From an uncultured Acidobacteriota bacterium (lineage in GTDB: Bacteria; Acidobacteriota; Blastocatellia; RBC074), in the NCBI GenBank assembly GCA_937967285.1, contig CALBSU010000610.1, forward strand, positions 1 through 10,274: a stretch of 10,274 nt of DNA, in the 5' to 3' direction. Below the pieces are notes generated by a model that worked only from the letters and a program-made list of their open reading frames with translations, was not told where the DNA came from and ran no database searches. Position numbers and translations under genes: made by a program. Of this stretch, positions 1 to 7,232 are shown piece by piece (position 1 is the stretch's first letter; each line of letters starts with the position of its first letter).

Positions 1-2658
1 TTCACCTCAGTTTACGAGGAATCCGGCAGCACGACCGCTTCTTTCACCGACACCGAGACCACCAGTTCATCCTTCGCCGGCGAGGAGTCGCTCGATCAGA
101 AGGTCGCGCTCGGCTCTTCGAACCCCTTCACCGGCGATTTGGAAAACGGCGTCACCATCGAAGACACCTTCACCGCCAAGCAGGATCTCGAACAGAGCCA
201 GGATACGATCAACGGCGATTTCAATTCCTCCGATTTCGATGTCTCGCAGAACACGGGGCTTTCCGACGTCATCTGGTACAGGGATTCCTCCTACTACCTT
301 TATGTCTATCCGGTGATCGGTCGCAGGATCTGCCCGGCGGCCAAGTCGGACAGGAACGGACAATGCGCCGACAGCGACAAGGTGCCTCTGCGGCTGATGT
401 TTTCGGCCCCGAAAGAGTCGTCGATCCAGCGCCTGGCCTCGGATACGGTCGAGTGGTATCAACCGCCCTGGGAGTTCGGAAACCTGCTCTCTTACCCGGC
501 CGGCCTCGCCCAATTGAAGCAGTACCTTCCCGATATCAATCTGCTGACTGAGGAGACCGGAAGTTTCGCCACCGACGATGCGGGCGCGACAATCAGGACG
601 ACCTGGTCCAACGGGCGGTCGACCGGAATAAACATCGATCACAAGAAACTGTTCACCGAAAACAACGACCTCTCCGTGCAGGGGAATTACAGCGTCAAGT
701 TCTTTGGCCAGGGCGGTTCGGGTCAGACGAAGCTGGACCTCAACTTCGGCGGCAGCAACGGTACGAACTCGCTGACGGAATCGACCACGCAATTCAACTC
801 GGCGCGGGGGATCACCATCACCAAGACGGCCTCCTTCGCCAACCCCGGCGCTTACAAGTATTTCTTCAGCCCATTCATCTTCGGGAAGGTCCAGCCGGTC
901 GGCTATACCGATCCGCTCCCGGCAACCGCCGAAGACCTGCTGGTGGGTTATGGGACTTTGCGTTCGGCCTTCACGGTCGATCCGATCGGCTCGACCGGGA
1001 CAGTAGCCGGCGGCTGGTGGTCGCAATCGCCCTACAAGCAGTTCCCCGATGTGGCGGTCAACCATCCCAACCGCTGGTCCTACGGCGCGCAGTTGAAACC
1101 GAGCAACGGCGTCATCCCGTCGAACTGCATCGGTATCGACAACTCCAGCATGGACTGCGTCACGCCGAACGAGCGCGTGGTGGACAACCCGTGGCTGGAC
1201 CCGTTCCATGACATGCGGGGATTTTTCATCACCGACGCGACCAACCCGCCGAACTCAAATCCTTTCGTCGCGGGCGGCGGAGGAGCACAGCTCGAGGTGG
1301 CGACAGCCGGCGACAAACTGACGCTCTCGACGCGCGTCTACAATTACAGTTTCACTCCGATGCCCGCCGGGACGAAGGTGAAAGTTCGTTTCTATGGAAT
1401 GGAGTGGAACACGACGAACAACTTCCCCGCCGACGCGAAGCTCCAGTTCAACGATGACGGTTCGATCTCGGTTCTCGATCCCGGCGGCAAGAGCTTTCTG
1501 ATCGGCGAAACCTCGCTCTCTCCGATTCCGGCCTTCAACAATGGCCCCCAGACGCCGCTCAACTGGGCGCTGGCGAGTCAGAGCTTCGACACGACTCCGT
1601 ACGAGAACATGGCGCTGGTCTTCTGGGTCGCCGTGTGGATGGAGGACGCGAGCGGCAACCTGGTGCGGGAAGTGGCCAGCCACGGCCTGACAGGGATTCC
1701 CGCGAGCACGGCGACGCCCTTCTTCAAGGACGTCGCGGCGCTGGAACAGATGGTGAACAATCCGCTCAAGCAATCGGACTCCGACCCGGCGCAGGTCTCC
1801 TTCAGTAACAACATCGGATTTTACAAGTCGGCTTTTCACATCCTGCCGAAGACTTCGGCCGCCTCGGCAAGGGCCGAAGCGAATTCGGTCGGGGTTGAAA
1901 GCGTCAGAGTCTCAGGGGCTTCGGTTCAGCTCGGAAAGTCCGCAGCGGCCAACGTCATGCTGCGCGGAGGCGCGCAGGATCTGACCAGCCTGACGGTCTA
2001 CTTCTACGACGGAGATCCGACGTCGGGCGGCCGCCTGATTGACGCCGAGCGGATCGGGCGTTTGCGCGCGGGCGCACGGCAGTCCGTCAACATCCTCTTC
2101 CGTCCGAAGGAGTGCGGCTCGCACCAGCTCTTCATCCGAGTCACCCGGGGCGGTGAGGTGATCGCGACCGGGCGGTCAGCGCAGGCGCTGCAGGTGAACT
2201 GCGCGGCGCCGGTCTGCATCGCGCAGGTATGCATGAAATCGCCGCAGTACTACGCGCTCAACTTCGATCGTTTGCCGAGAGGCATGGTCAGCGTCATCGG
2301 CGGCGGGATCGACGCCAGAGTGAGCACAAGCGACACGACTCGGATGCGCTTGCTGCTGCAGGGCGGCGTCTCTCAACTGCAACGGCTGAATCAGCAGTAT
2401 GTGGCGTCGCAACTGAGCCTGCTCGGGCAGCCGGGCGGATACCAGTCGGCGCTGCAGAGCAATCTTCTCTGCTACAAGGTCAATTTCCAGCCGTTCCAGA
2501 TCGGCGGCAAAACGACGATCAGCCCCTCGACGACGCTCGGAGAGCTGTTTGATCTGGCGCGCGCCGTCGGAAACTCCGGCAGAACAGCGGAGATCAGGCT
2601 GCTCGCCAACCTGTTTCAATTACTCAACGGCAATGATCCGCAGGGACGCTGCCGCTAG
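1..2658 (+). CDS. Large exported multidomain protein of unknown function, 5'-truncated by window edge
   Basis: The frame is open from base 1 with no stop, so the gene begins upstream of the window; a TTG at 139 is not a convincing start. It ends at TAG 2656-2658, giving 885 visible residues. The first 60 or so residues are rich in Ser, Thr, Asp and Glu. A middle region (residues about 85-420) has alternating polar/hydrophobic stretches, aromatic clusters and the phrase DVAVNHPNRW. Residues about 426-570 look like an Ig-like beta-sandwich (RVYNYSFTPMPAGTKVKVRF, later LVFWVAVWMEDASGNLV). Residues about 634-734 resemble a CARDB-type domain (YFYDGDP, then RLRAG and CGSHQLFIRV). The last 150 residues match the C-terminus of the next gene. 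No catalytic motif was seen. The beta-rich layout and paired cysteines suggest an extracellular or surface protein, and the adjacent same-strand glucanase suggests a role in polysaccharide use. The signal peptide, if any, lies outside the window. Reading frame is certain; function is unknown. Confidence 0.85.
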   Translation, partial: FTSVYEESGSTTASFTDTETTSSSFAGEESLDQKVALGSSNPFTGDLENGVTIEDTFTAKQDLEQSQDTINGDFNSSDFDVSQNTGLSDVIWYRDSSYYLYVYPVIGRRICPAAKSDRNGQCADSDKVPLRLMFSAPKESSIQRLASDTVEWYQPPWEFGNLLSYPAGLAQLKQYLPDINLLTEETGSFATDDAGATIRTTWSNGRSTGINIDHKKLFTENNDLSVQGNYSVKFFGQGGSGQTKLDLNFGGSNGTNSLTESTTQFNSARGITITKTASFANPGAYKYFFSPFIFGKVQPVGYTDPLPATAEDLLVGYGTLRSAFTVDPIGSTGTVAGGWWSQSPYKQFPDVAVNHPNRWSYGAQLKPSNGVIPSNCIGIDNSSMDCVTPNERVVDNPWLDPFHDMRGFFITDATNPPNSNPFVAGGGGAQLEVATAGDKLTLSTRVYNYSFTPMPAGTKVKVRFYGMEWNTTNNFPADAKLQFNDDGSISVLDPGGKSFLIGETSLSPIPAFNNGPQTPLNWALASQSFDTTPYENMALVFWVAVWMEDASGNLVREVASHGLTGIPASTATPFFKDVAALEQMVNNPLKQSDSDPAQVSFSNNIGFYKSAFHILPKTSAASARAEANSVGVESVRVSGASVQLGKSAAANVMLRGGAQDLTSLTVYFYDGDPTSGGRLIDAERIGRLRAGARQSVNILFRPKECGSHQLFIRVTRGGEVIATGRSAQALQVNCAAPVCIAQVCMKSPQYYALNFDRLPRGMVSVIGGGIDARVSTSDTTRMRLLLQGGVSQLQRLNQQYVASQLSLLGQPGGYQSALQSNLLCYKVNFQPFQIGGKTTISPSTTLGELFDLARAVGNSGRTAEIRLLANLFQLLNGNDPQGRCR
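2215..2655 (+). other. C-terminal Cys-containing domain, copy 1 (end of the upstream exported protein)
   Basis: Protein-level repeat, not a DNA repeat. From CIAQVC to the final GRCR, this segment aligns along its whole length with the end of the GH81 protein. Shared anchors in order are: a Cys pair, YY, RLPxG, GGG, MRLxLxGG, a (L/F)NxQ(Y/F)VAxQLSLL block, LxCY, TIxPxxTLxxL and the terminal GRCR. Three aligned cysteines plus the first of the pair could form two disulphides, which fits an exported domain. I do not recognise the family. Homology of the two copies is clear by eye; role is unknown. Confidence 0.8.
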
Positions 2659-2684
2659 GGGGCGCTCTCACCAGACCGAGACCC

Positions 2685-2717
2685 GGAAGATCGGGACGAA
2701 TCCTGTCCCGATCTTCC
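2685..2717. terminator. Perfect 13-bp inverted repeat (hairpin) between the two exported-protein genes
   Basis: GGAAGATCGGGAC (2685-2697) and its exact reverse complement (2705-2717) flank a 7-nt loop. The hairpin starts 27 nt after the upstream stop and ends 31 nt before ATG 2749. The stem is long and GC-rich enough to form in RNA. There is no T-run after it in the plus direction, so it is not a classical intrinsic terminator. It could attenuate or partly end transcription, protect the upstream mRNA 3' end, or be a REP-like palindrome. The structure is certain; the terminator label is tentative. Confidence 0.45.
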
Positions 2718-2732
2718 CTGATTCACCGATTT

Positions 2733-2739
2733 GAAGAGG
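2733..2739 (+). promoter_or_regulatory. Ribosome binding site for the GH81 gene (decides the start)
   Basis: GAAGAGG lies 9 nt before ATG 2749. It overlaps the alternative upstream TTG 2731 codon, which therefore cannot use it. This supports 2749 as the start, in agreement with the signal peptide. Another ATG at 2741 is out of frame and ends after three codons in the ATGA that contains the true start. Confidence 0.65.
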
Positions 2740-2748
2740 TATGAAGTT

Positions 2749-5700
2749 ATGAGAAGGCTGATATCGAAATTGCTGGCGATAGTGATTGCAATCGGCGGGG
2801 TCGCGCCAACCGGACTGGCGCAACAACCTGGCGAGACGAAGGTCAACACCACGGGTCCGGTCAGCACCACGCAGGGAACCGGCAAGGTGCAACCGGCGGC
2901 GGGCGCAGAGGGCACAGGAGCCACCTATAATTTTCTGCCCTACAGCCTGCCGGGGCAGTATCCGAATCCGCTGACGCAGCAGATCGAAAACCAGCCGTTC
3001 GATATCGCCTATACATCACGCATGCAGCCGGTGCAGACCAGCGACTGGTGGACGGGCATCGGCCTGCAATGGAGCAACGACCAGCACACGGTCGGCTGGG
3101 TTGTCGGACGCAGCGACGCCGAGGGTAAAGCCGGGCGTTCACGGGGCTTCATCGCCGAGCCGTTCAGCATGAGTTTCATCGACTACGGCGATTCACCGGC
3201 CAATCAGATTCTCGGCACCACTCCTAATCCGGCGGGTTTGCGGCTGTGGAGTCCGAACAGGCTCTCGGTGCAGAACACCGGAAGATCGGTTCCCGATGAC
3301 AGTTTCAATGCGTCGAACAATTACGGAGGCTTCGGCAATCCGGCCGAACCGTCGCCGATCATCACGGTCGGCCTGGCGGGCGTGCATCCCCTGGGCACCG
3401 AGGTGCGCACGCAGGCGCCGTGGTCGAACGTCAGAGTTCGAGGTTATTCCGACTGGGGCACAGTGGTTTCGTATGCCGACACGCCGGGTGAAATGACGAT
3501 CACGATGGCGGCCGGCAGTCCGTTCGTCTGGTTCGAGCGCACAGCAGGCACAGCGGCGTTCCAGGTCTGGGCGGGCGATCCCAAACCGGCCGAGGGCGGA
3601 GCGCTCTCGGTCTGGTACAACAACGGCAATGTGCTGGGGATCACTGTTTCGACCGTCTACGTGCCGTTTATGAGCCTGCCGACGGTCGCGTCGACGGCGT
3701 CGTACGTCATCTACGCCGATCAGGGAAGCTGGCAGGAACAGAAGTCATCCAACGGCGCGCCCGTCTCACTCTTCGTCAATCCGACCGCGACGCGTACCGC
3801 GGTCCTGGCGCTGCCGCACAACATAGATCCGAACAACCTGTCCGCGCTGATCGCGGCCAAGGACGATCTGGGCAAATACGCGACCGTCAGGATCACGGAT
3901 ACTCGATTGCACTATCCGCCGGTGACGGGCTCGGATGCTTCGGTGACGCTCGGCAACGGGCAGACGCTGCCCCTCGGCTTCGATGAGAAGAACGCGGTCA
4001 TCCGCAGCAAGCTGCAACTGACGACGACGGCATTTCCGATCAACGGCTTTTCCGGCAACACTCCGCTGCAACTGGTCTTTCCGCATCACCGCAAGGCGAT
4101 GATCGCCGACAGCCGGAAGAACATACTCGGCGGCAGCGGCGCGCCGCAATACGTCTGGAACGGCGTCATCGGACAGTATTATGGATACGCGGGCGCATCC
4201 CATGTTCGCGAACTGGCCAATCCGGGCGGACTGCCCTTCCTGCCGGGGGTCGGCATGAATTCGTCGTTGCAGAATCCTCTGGTCGGCGGACAGGCGGCCG
4301 CGGATGACGTCTACCAGACGATGAAGACCTGGTTCTTCGTCGAGGAGCCGGTGCTGCCCGGAGGCAAGGACCAGAACGGAAACGACATCCCCGCCAACAT
4401 CGGCTCGTTTGCGCGGAATCTCGGCACCTATGTCAACGTCCAGACCAACAGCTACATTCAGGGGATCTCGGGCGTGTACGAAATGCTGAACGTCGCCGAG
4501 CAACTGACGCGCGCGCCGCAGCTTGCAGTTACGGACGCGGACTTCGGCAAGACAAAACAGCAGGTCGCCGCGGAGGTCCGCGATTACCTGCTCCAAACCT
4601 TGAAGGAGATGGTCGGGCAATGGGCCGACGTCTACACCGCGCAGTTTTTCTGGTACAACCCGCAATACAACTCATTCTTCGGATTTCCGCAGGGCTTCGG
4701 CTCGATCCAGAACTTCAACGACCATCACTTCCATTACAGCTACTTTCTGCGTGCTGCGGCGGCGATCGGACGCTACGACAAAAACTGGCTGACCGGTTAC
4801 ATGCCGCTTATCGATCAGATCAGGCGCGACGTTGCGACCTATGACCGCAGCGACACGCTGTATCCCTTTCTGCGTGAATTCAGCCCTTTTTACGGGCACA
4901 ACTGGGCCGACGGCACGGGGCAGGACGGGCAGAACCAGGAATCGGTCAGCGAAGCGATGAACTTCGCATACGGGATGATCGAGCTGGGGCAGATCCTGGG
5001 AGACAACAACCTGCGCGATCTGGGAGTGTACATGTTCGCGGAGGAGGAGCTTTCGGCGCAGCAATACTGGTTCAATTCGGACGCCGACCTGGCCGCATCG
5101 ACCGGGACGCCTTACAACGGCAACTGGCCGGACTCGCTGGTTCACTACACCGGCCCGGACGGCTCTCAGTGGAAGACGACGCTGATCACCAACGTCAAAC
5201 AGTTCGGCATTTTCCGCAGCACCTTCTTCGGCGGCATCGCCGGCGCATACACGATTCAGCAGACTCCGCTGACTGCTTACATGCTCTTTTTCGGACGCAG
5301 TCAGAGCTGGCTGCAGGAGACATGGAATCAGTATCTGCTTGATTCCGGCGGCGCGCCGCAGGGGCCTTATGAGACGATCGTCGCGGCCATTCAGGCGCAG
5401 ATGCCGCAAAGCGGGACGAATCTGAACGACACCGGGATGACTCCGGCGCTCAGACGCATCGACGCGACGCATAATTTCTTCCCCGGCGCGCCGAACGCGC
5501 ATGCCAAACACTGGTCCTACACGCTGGCCTCGCTCGGCCAGATCGACTACGGCGTTGTCGCCGACACGACCAGTTATGCGGTATTCAACAACAATGGTCA
5601 GCGCACCTATACGGCGTACAATCCGGGGGCTGCGGACATCACGGTGACGTTCACCGACAGGACGAGCGGAGCGAAAATGACGTTGCAGGTTCCGGCGGGA

Positions 5701-6933
5701 ACGATGGCGAGCAGAATACCGAACGGCGATGACAATATCGATCGCATCACGCCGTATGCGCCGGATGCGCACCGGCTCTATCTGCGCGGCGGCGGCGCGC
5801 TGTCGAACGCGCCGGGAACGTGGATGCTTCCGCAGGGACAGACGCCGTTCCCGGTCGATGCGTCGGCTCTGGCGGGCAACCTTGAGCGCGTGCCGGCCCG
5901 GTCAGATCAGACGAGCCAGGCTCCGCAGCCGATCACGCAGACGCCGATCGTGCCCCCGCCCGCGGCTGACATCCGTTCGTGGACCGGAACATTCAGCGGC
6001 AAACTTGTGAGCAATCCGCTGCAGCAGGTCACGCGGTTCGCGATCTATACCAATCAGGCGCTCTTTCCGGGCTGGCAGCAGGATCCGTCGGTGGCGGGCA
6101 ATACGGTGAGCGTGAGGTTCGTTTACGACTTCAACTCCGACGGCATACCGGATCGCGTGGAAGTCCTGCAGAACTCGCCACTCTCGAGCGGCAATGCCTT
6201 CCAGTATGAGAGCAAGCTGACGGAATACACCGGCGACAGGCTCTTCAACGGGCCGATCGGCCGCGGCAGCGTATTCATCGGCAGCCTTGAAAACGGCGTG
6301 ATTGCGAAGACCGCTCCCTATCCGGCAGATGTGACGAACGGAACACTGACGGTCCAGTTTTACGGCGGGTCGAATCCGAATACGGCGCTGCTGCATCCAT
6401 ACTATGTATCCCAGGAGGCTTCGCCGCTGACCAATCGCGCATCCTGGGTCATGCCTCCGTATGTTTCGGATCCGACGCAGGTCGAGCCGGGGCCATCGAA
6501 ACCCGCATGCTCGACGATCTGTCTGGCATCGTCCGAATATTACCTGCGCAATATCAACCGGCTGCCGGCGGGATCGGTGATGATCGCCGGCGGCGGTCTC
6601 AACTCCGTCATCAGCACCGGGAATACCAGAGCCATGCGGCTGGCATTGGACGGCGGCCTGTCAGCACAGGACCGCTTCAACGAACAATTCGTGGCGCTGC
6701 AGTTGAGCCTGCTCGCCTCTCCGGGACCGGACACCGGAGCGCTCGGAAGCAAGCTGAGCTGTTACGGCATCGATTCCGCGCCGGTGGTTCTCGGCAACGG
6801 AGCGACGATTACTCCAAACGCCACGCTCCGCACTCTGCTCGGATATGCCGAAAACGCCGCACGCCGCGGCAGCGCCGAAGACCTCGATTCATTGACAGTG
6901 GTTCTGACGCGGATCAATGGCCGGTGCCGGTAA
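2749..6933 (+). CDS. Secreted endo-beta-1,3-glucanase, glycoside hydrolase family 81, with extra C-terminal modules
   Basis: Predicted to cleave internal beta-1,3-glucosidic bonds (laminarin, callose or fungal-wall glucan) by inversion, outside the cytoplasm. I chose ATG 2749 over the in-frame TTG 2731: a GAAGAGG ribosome site lies 9 nt upstream, and the protein then starts directly with a signal peptide (basic MRRLISK, hydrophobic LLAIVIAIGGVA, likely cleavage after GLA, residue 24). Of 1394 residues, about 60-430 fit the GH81 N-terminal beta-sandwich and about 470-860 the helical catalytic domain. NFNDHHFHYSYF holds the conserved Asp658, and NQESVSEAMN holds Glu731 and Glu735, the ESxSE pair of the family. 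Residues about 935-1045 are a further beta-rich part, followed by a Pro-rich linker (about 1055-1075). A second beta-rich module (about 1077-1240) has a DFNSDGIPD calcium-loop-like motif. The last 140 residues match the C-terminus of the upstream gene. It is much longer than a plain GH81 enzyme (roughly 700-900 residues). It may be co-transcribed with the upstream gene, 90 bp away. Confidence 0.93.
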   Translation: MRRLISKLLAIVIAIGGVAPTGLAQQPGETKVNTTGPVSTTQGTGKVQPAAGAEGTGATYNFLPYSLPGQYPNPLTQQIENQPFDIAYTSRMQPVQTSDWWTGIGLQWSNDQHTVGWVVGRSDAEGKAGRSRGFIAEPFSMSFIDYGDSPANQILGTTPNPAGLRLWSPNRLSVQNTGRSVPDDSFNASNNYGGFGNPAEPSPIITVGLAGVHPLGTEVRTQAPWSNVRVRGYSDWGTVVSYADTPGEMTITMAAGSPFVWFERTAGTAAFQVWAGDPKPAEGGALSVWYNNGNVLGITVSTVYVPFMSLPTVASTASYVIYADQGSWQEQKSSNGAPVSLFVNPTATRTAVLALPHNIDPNNLSALIAAKDDLGKYATVRITDTRLHYPPVTGSDASVTLGNGQTLPLGFDEKNAVIRSKLQLTTTAFPINGFSGNTPLQLVFPHHRKAMIADSRKNILGGSGAPQYVWNGVIGQYYGYAGASHVRELANPGGLPFLPGVGMNSSLQNPLVGGQAAADDVYQTMKTWFFVEEPVLPGGKDQNGNDIPANIGSFARNLGTYVNVQTNSYIQGISGVYEMLNVAEQLTRAPQLAVTDADFGKTKQQVAAEVRDYLLQTLKEMVGQWADVYTAQFFWYNPQYNSFFGFPQGFGSIQNFNDHHFHYSYFLRAAAAIGRYDKNWLTGYMPLIDQIRRDVATYDRSDTLYPFLREFSPFYGHNWADGTGQDGQNQESVSEAMNFAYGMIELGQILGDNNLRDLGVYMFAEEELSAQQYWFNSDADLAASTGTPYNGNWPDSLVHYTGPDGSQWKTTLITNVKQFGIFRSTFFGGIAGAYTIQQTPLTAYMLFFGRSQSWLQETWNQYLLDSGGAPQGPYETIVAAIQAQMPQSGTNLNDTGMTPALRRIDATHNFFPGAPNAHAKHWSYTLASLGQIDYGVVADTTSYAVFNNNGQRTYTAYNPGAADITVTFTDRTSGAKMTLQVPAGTMASRIPNGDDNIDRITPYAPDAHRLYLRGGGALSNAPGTWMLPQGQTPFPVDASALAGNLERVPARSDQTSQAPQPITQTPIVPPPAADIRSWTGTFSGKLVSNPLQQVTRFAIYTNQALFPGWQQDPSVAGNTVSVRFVYDFNSDGIPDRVEVLQNSPLSSGNAFQYESKLTEYTGDRLFNGPIGRGSVFIGSLENGVIAKTAPYPADVTNGTLTVQFYGGSNPNTALLHPYYVSQEASPLTNRASWVMPPYVSDPTQVEPGPSKPACSTICLASSEYYLRNINRLPAGSVMIAGGGLNSVISTGNTRAMRLALDGGLSAQDRFNEQFVALQLSLLASPGPDTGALGSKLSCYGIDSAPVVLGNGATITPNATLRTLLGYAENAARRGSAEDLDSLTVVLTRINGRCR
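6508..6930 (+). other. C-terminal Cys-containing domain, copy 2 (end of the GH81 glucanase)
   Basis: Second copy of the domain that ends the upstream protein, running from CSTIC to the terminal GRCR. It follows the beta-rich module of the glucanase directly. It keeps YY, RLPAG, GGG, MRLALDGG, FNEQFVALQLSLL, LSCY, TITPNATLRTLL and GRCR. The first cysteine pair is spaced CxxxC here and CxxxxC in copy 1, so that turn tolerates one insertion. The copies have diverged widely in sequence, so this is an old paralogous domain and not a recent duplication. Possible roles are surface attachment, secretion sorting or glycan binding; the sequence does not decide between them. Confidence 0.8.
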
Positions 6934-6946
6934 TCTGACAGCCGAT
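6934..6946. other. 13-bp convergent junction between the glucanase gene and the ACP gene
   Basis: The TAA of the plus-strand glucanase (6931-6933) and the TAA of the minus-strand ACP (6947-6949) face each other across 13 bp. No strong hairpin with a T-run is visible here. Each transcript probably runs into the 3' end of the opposing gene before it stops. Confidence 0.8.
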
Positions 6947-7207
6947 TTACTGACCAGGGGGTGAGGCCAATCTGTCGCTCAGATAATCGACGGAGGAATC
7001 GAGCGTCGAGAGCTTTGAATAGTCCGATTCGGGGATATCCAGGCCGAGTTCCCTGCTCAAAGCGATGACGAAATTGAGAAAGTCCATCGAATCCAGATCG
7101 ATCTGTGATCGCAGATCCTGATCCGGGATGATCGATTCCGGATCTACTTCCGGCGCGATACCGGTCAGTTTGGCGATGACCAGTTGTCTGAGGCTGTCTC
7201 TTTCCAT
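6947..7207 (-). CDS. Acyl carrier protein
   Basis: Small acidic four-helix carrier protein, 86 residues from ATG 7207. The motif DLDSMDFLNFV contains Ser40, the expected 4'-phosphopantetheine attachment site, in place of the DSLD form of fatty-acid ACPs. The flanking acidic and hydrophobic pattern (IIPDQDLRSQ before, LGLDIPESDY after) is typical of the fold. The frame extends up to TTG 7225, with GTG 7216 and ATG 7213 also possible. ATG 7207 is preferred because GGAG sits 8 nt upstream, whereas it is too close to the others. It is the last gene of the E1-alpha/E1-beta/E2 run, starting 25 nt after the E2 stop. That placement suggests it receives or presents an acyl group connected with that complex, rather than serving general fatty-acid synthesis. 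No ketosynthase, acyltransferase or phosphopantetheinyl transferase is in the window. Identity is solid; partner and substrate are inferred. Confidence 0.9.
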   Translation of the reverse strand: MERDSLRQLVIAKLTGIAPEVDPESIIPDQDLRSQIDLDSMDFLNFVIALSRELGLDIPESDYSKLSTLDSSVDYLSDRLASPPGQ

Positions 7208-7215
7208 AATCATCA

Positions 7216-7219
7216 CTCC
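7216..7219 (-). promoter_or_regulatory. Ribosome binding site of the ACP gene (decides the start)
   Basis: On the minus strand GGAG is followed by 8 nt and then ATG 7207. The ATG at 7213 is only 2 nt from it, and the TTG at 7225 lies upstream of it. This supports the shorter 86-residue ACP. Confidence 0.6.
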
Positions 7220-7232
7220 GGGCAATTGAACG

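Noticed and set aside
139..141. TTG as the start of the first gene
   Set aside because: The frame is open upstream to base 1 with similar composition, and no signal peptide or ribosome site accompanies this TTG. The gene is cut by the window edge.
67..1209. 380-codon open frame on the minus strand
   Set aside because: It is antisense to the exported protein and gives an Arg/Val/Gly-rich translation without motifs. The plus frame carries plausible folded domains.
3766..5772. Two long minus-strand open frames (299 and 366 codons)
   Set aside because: Both are shadows of the GH81 gene, whose catalytic motifs are intact on the plus strand.
6931..6949. Possible bidirectional terminator at the convergent junction
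   Set aside because: The only complementarity is a short imperfect GTAATC/GATTTAC pairing with a bulge and no T-run, which is too weak to call.
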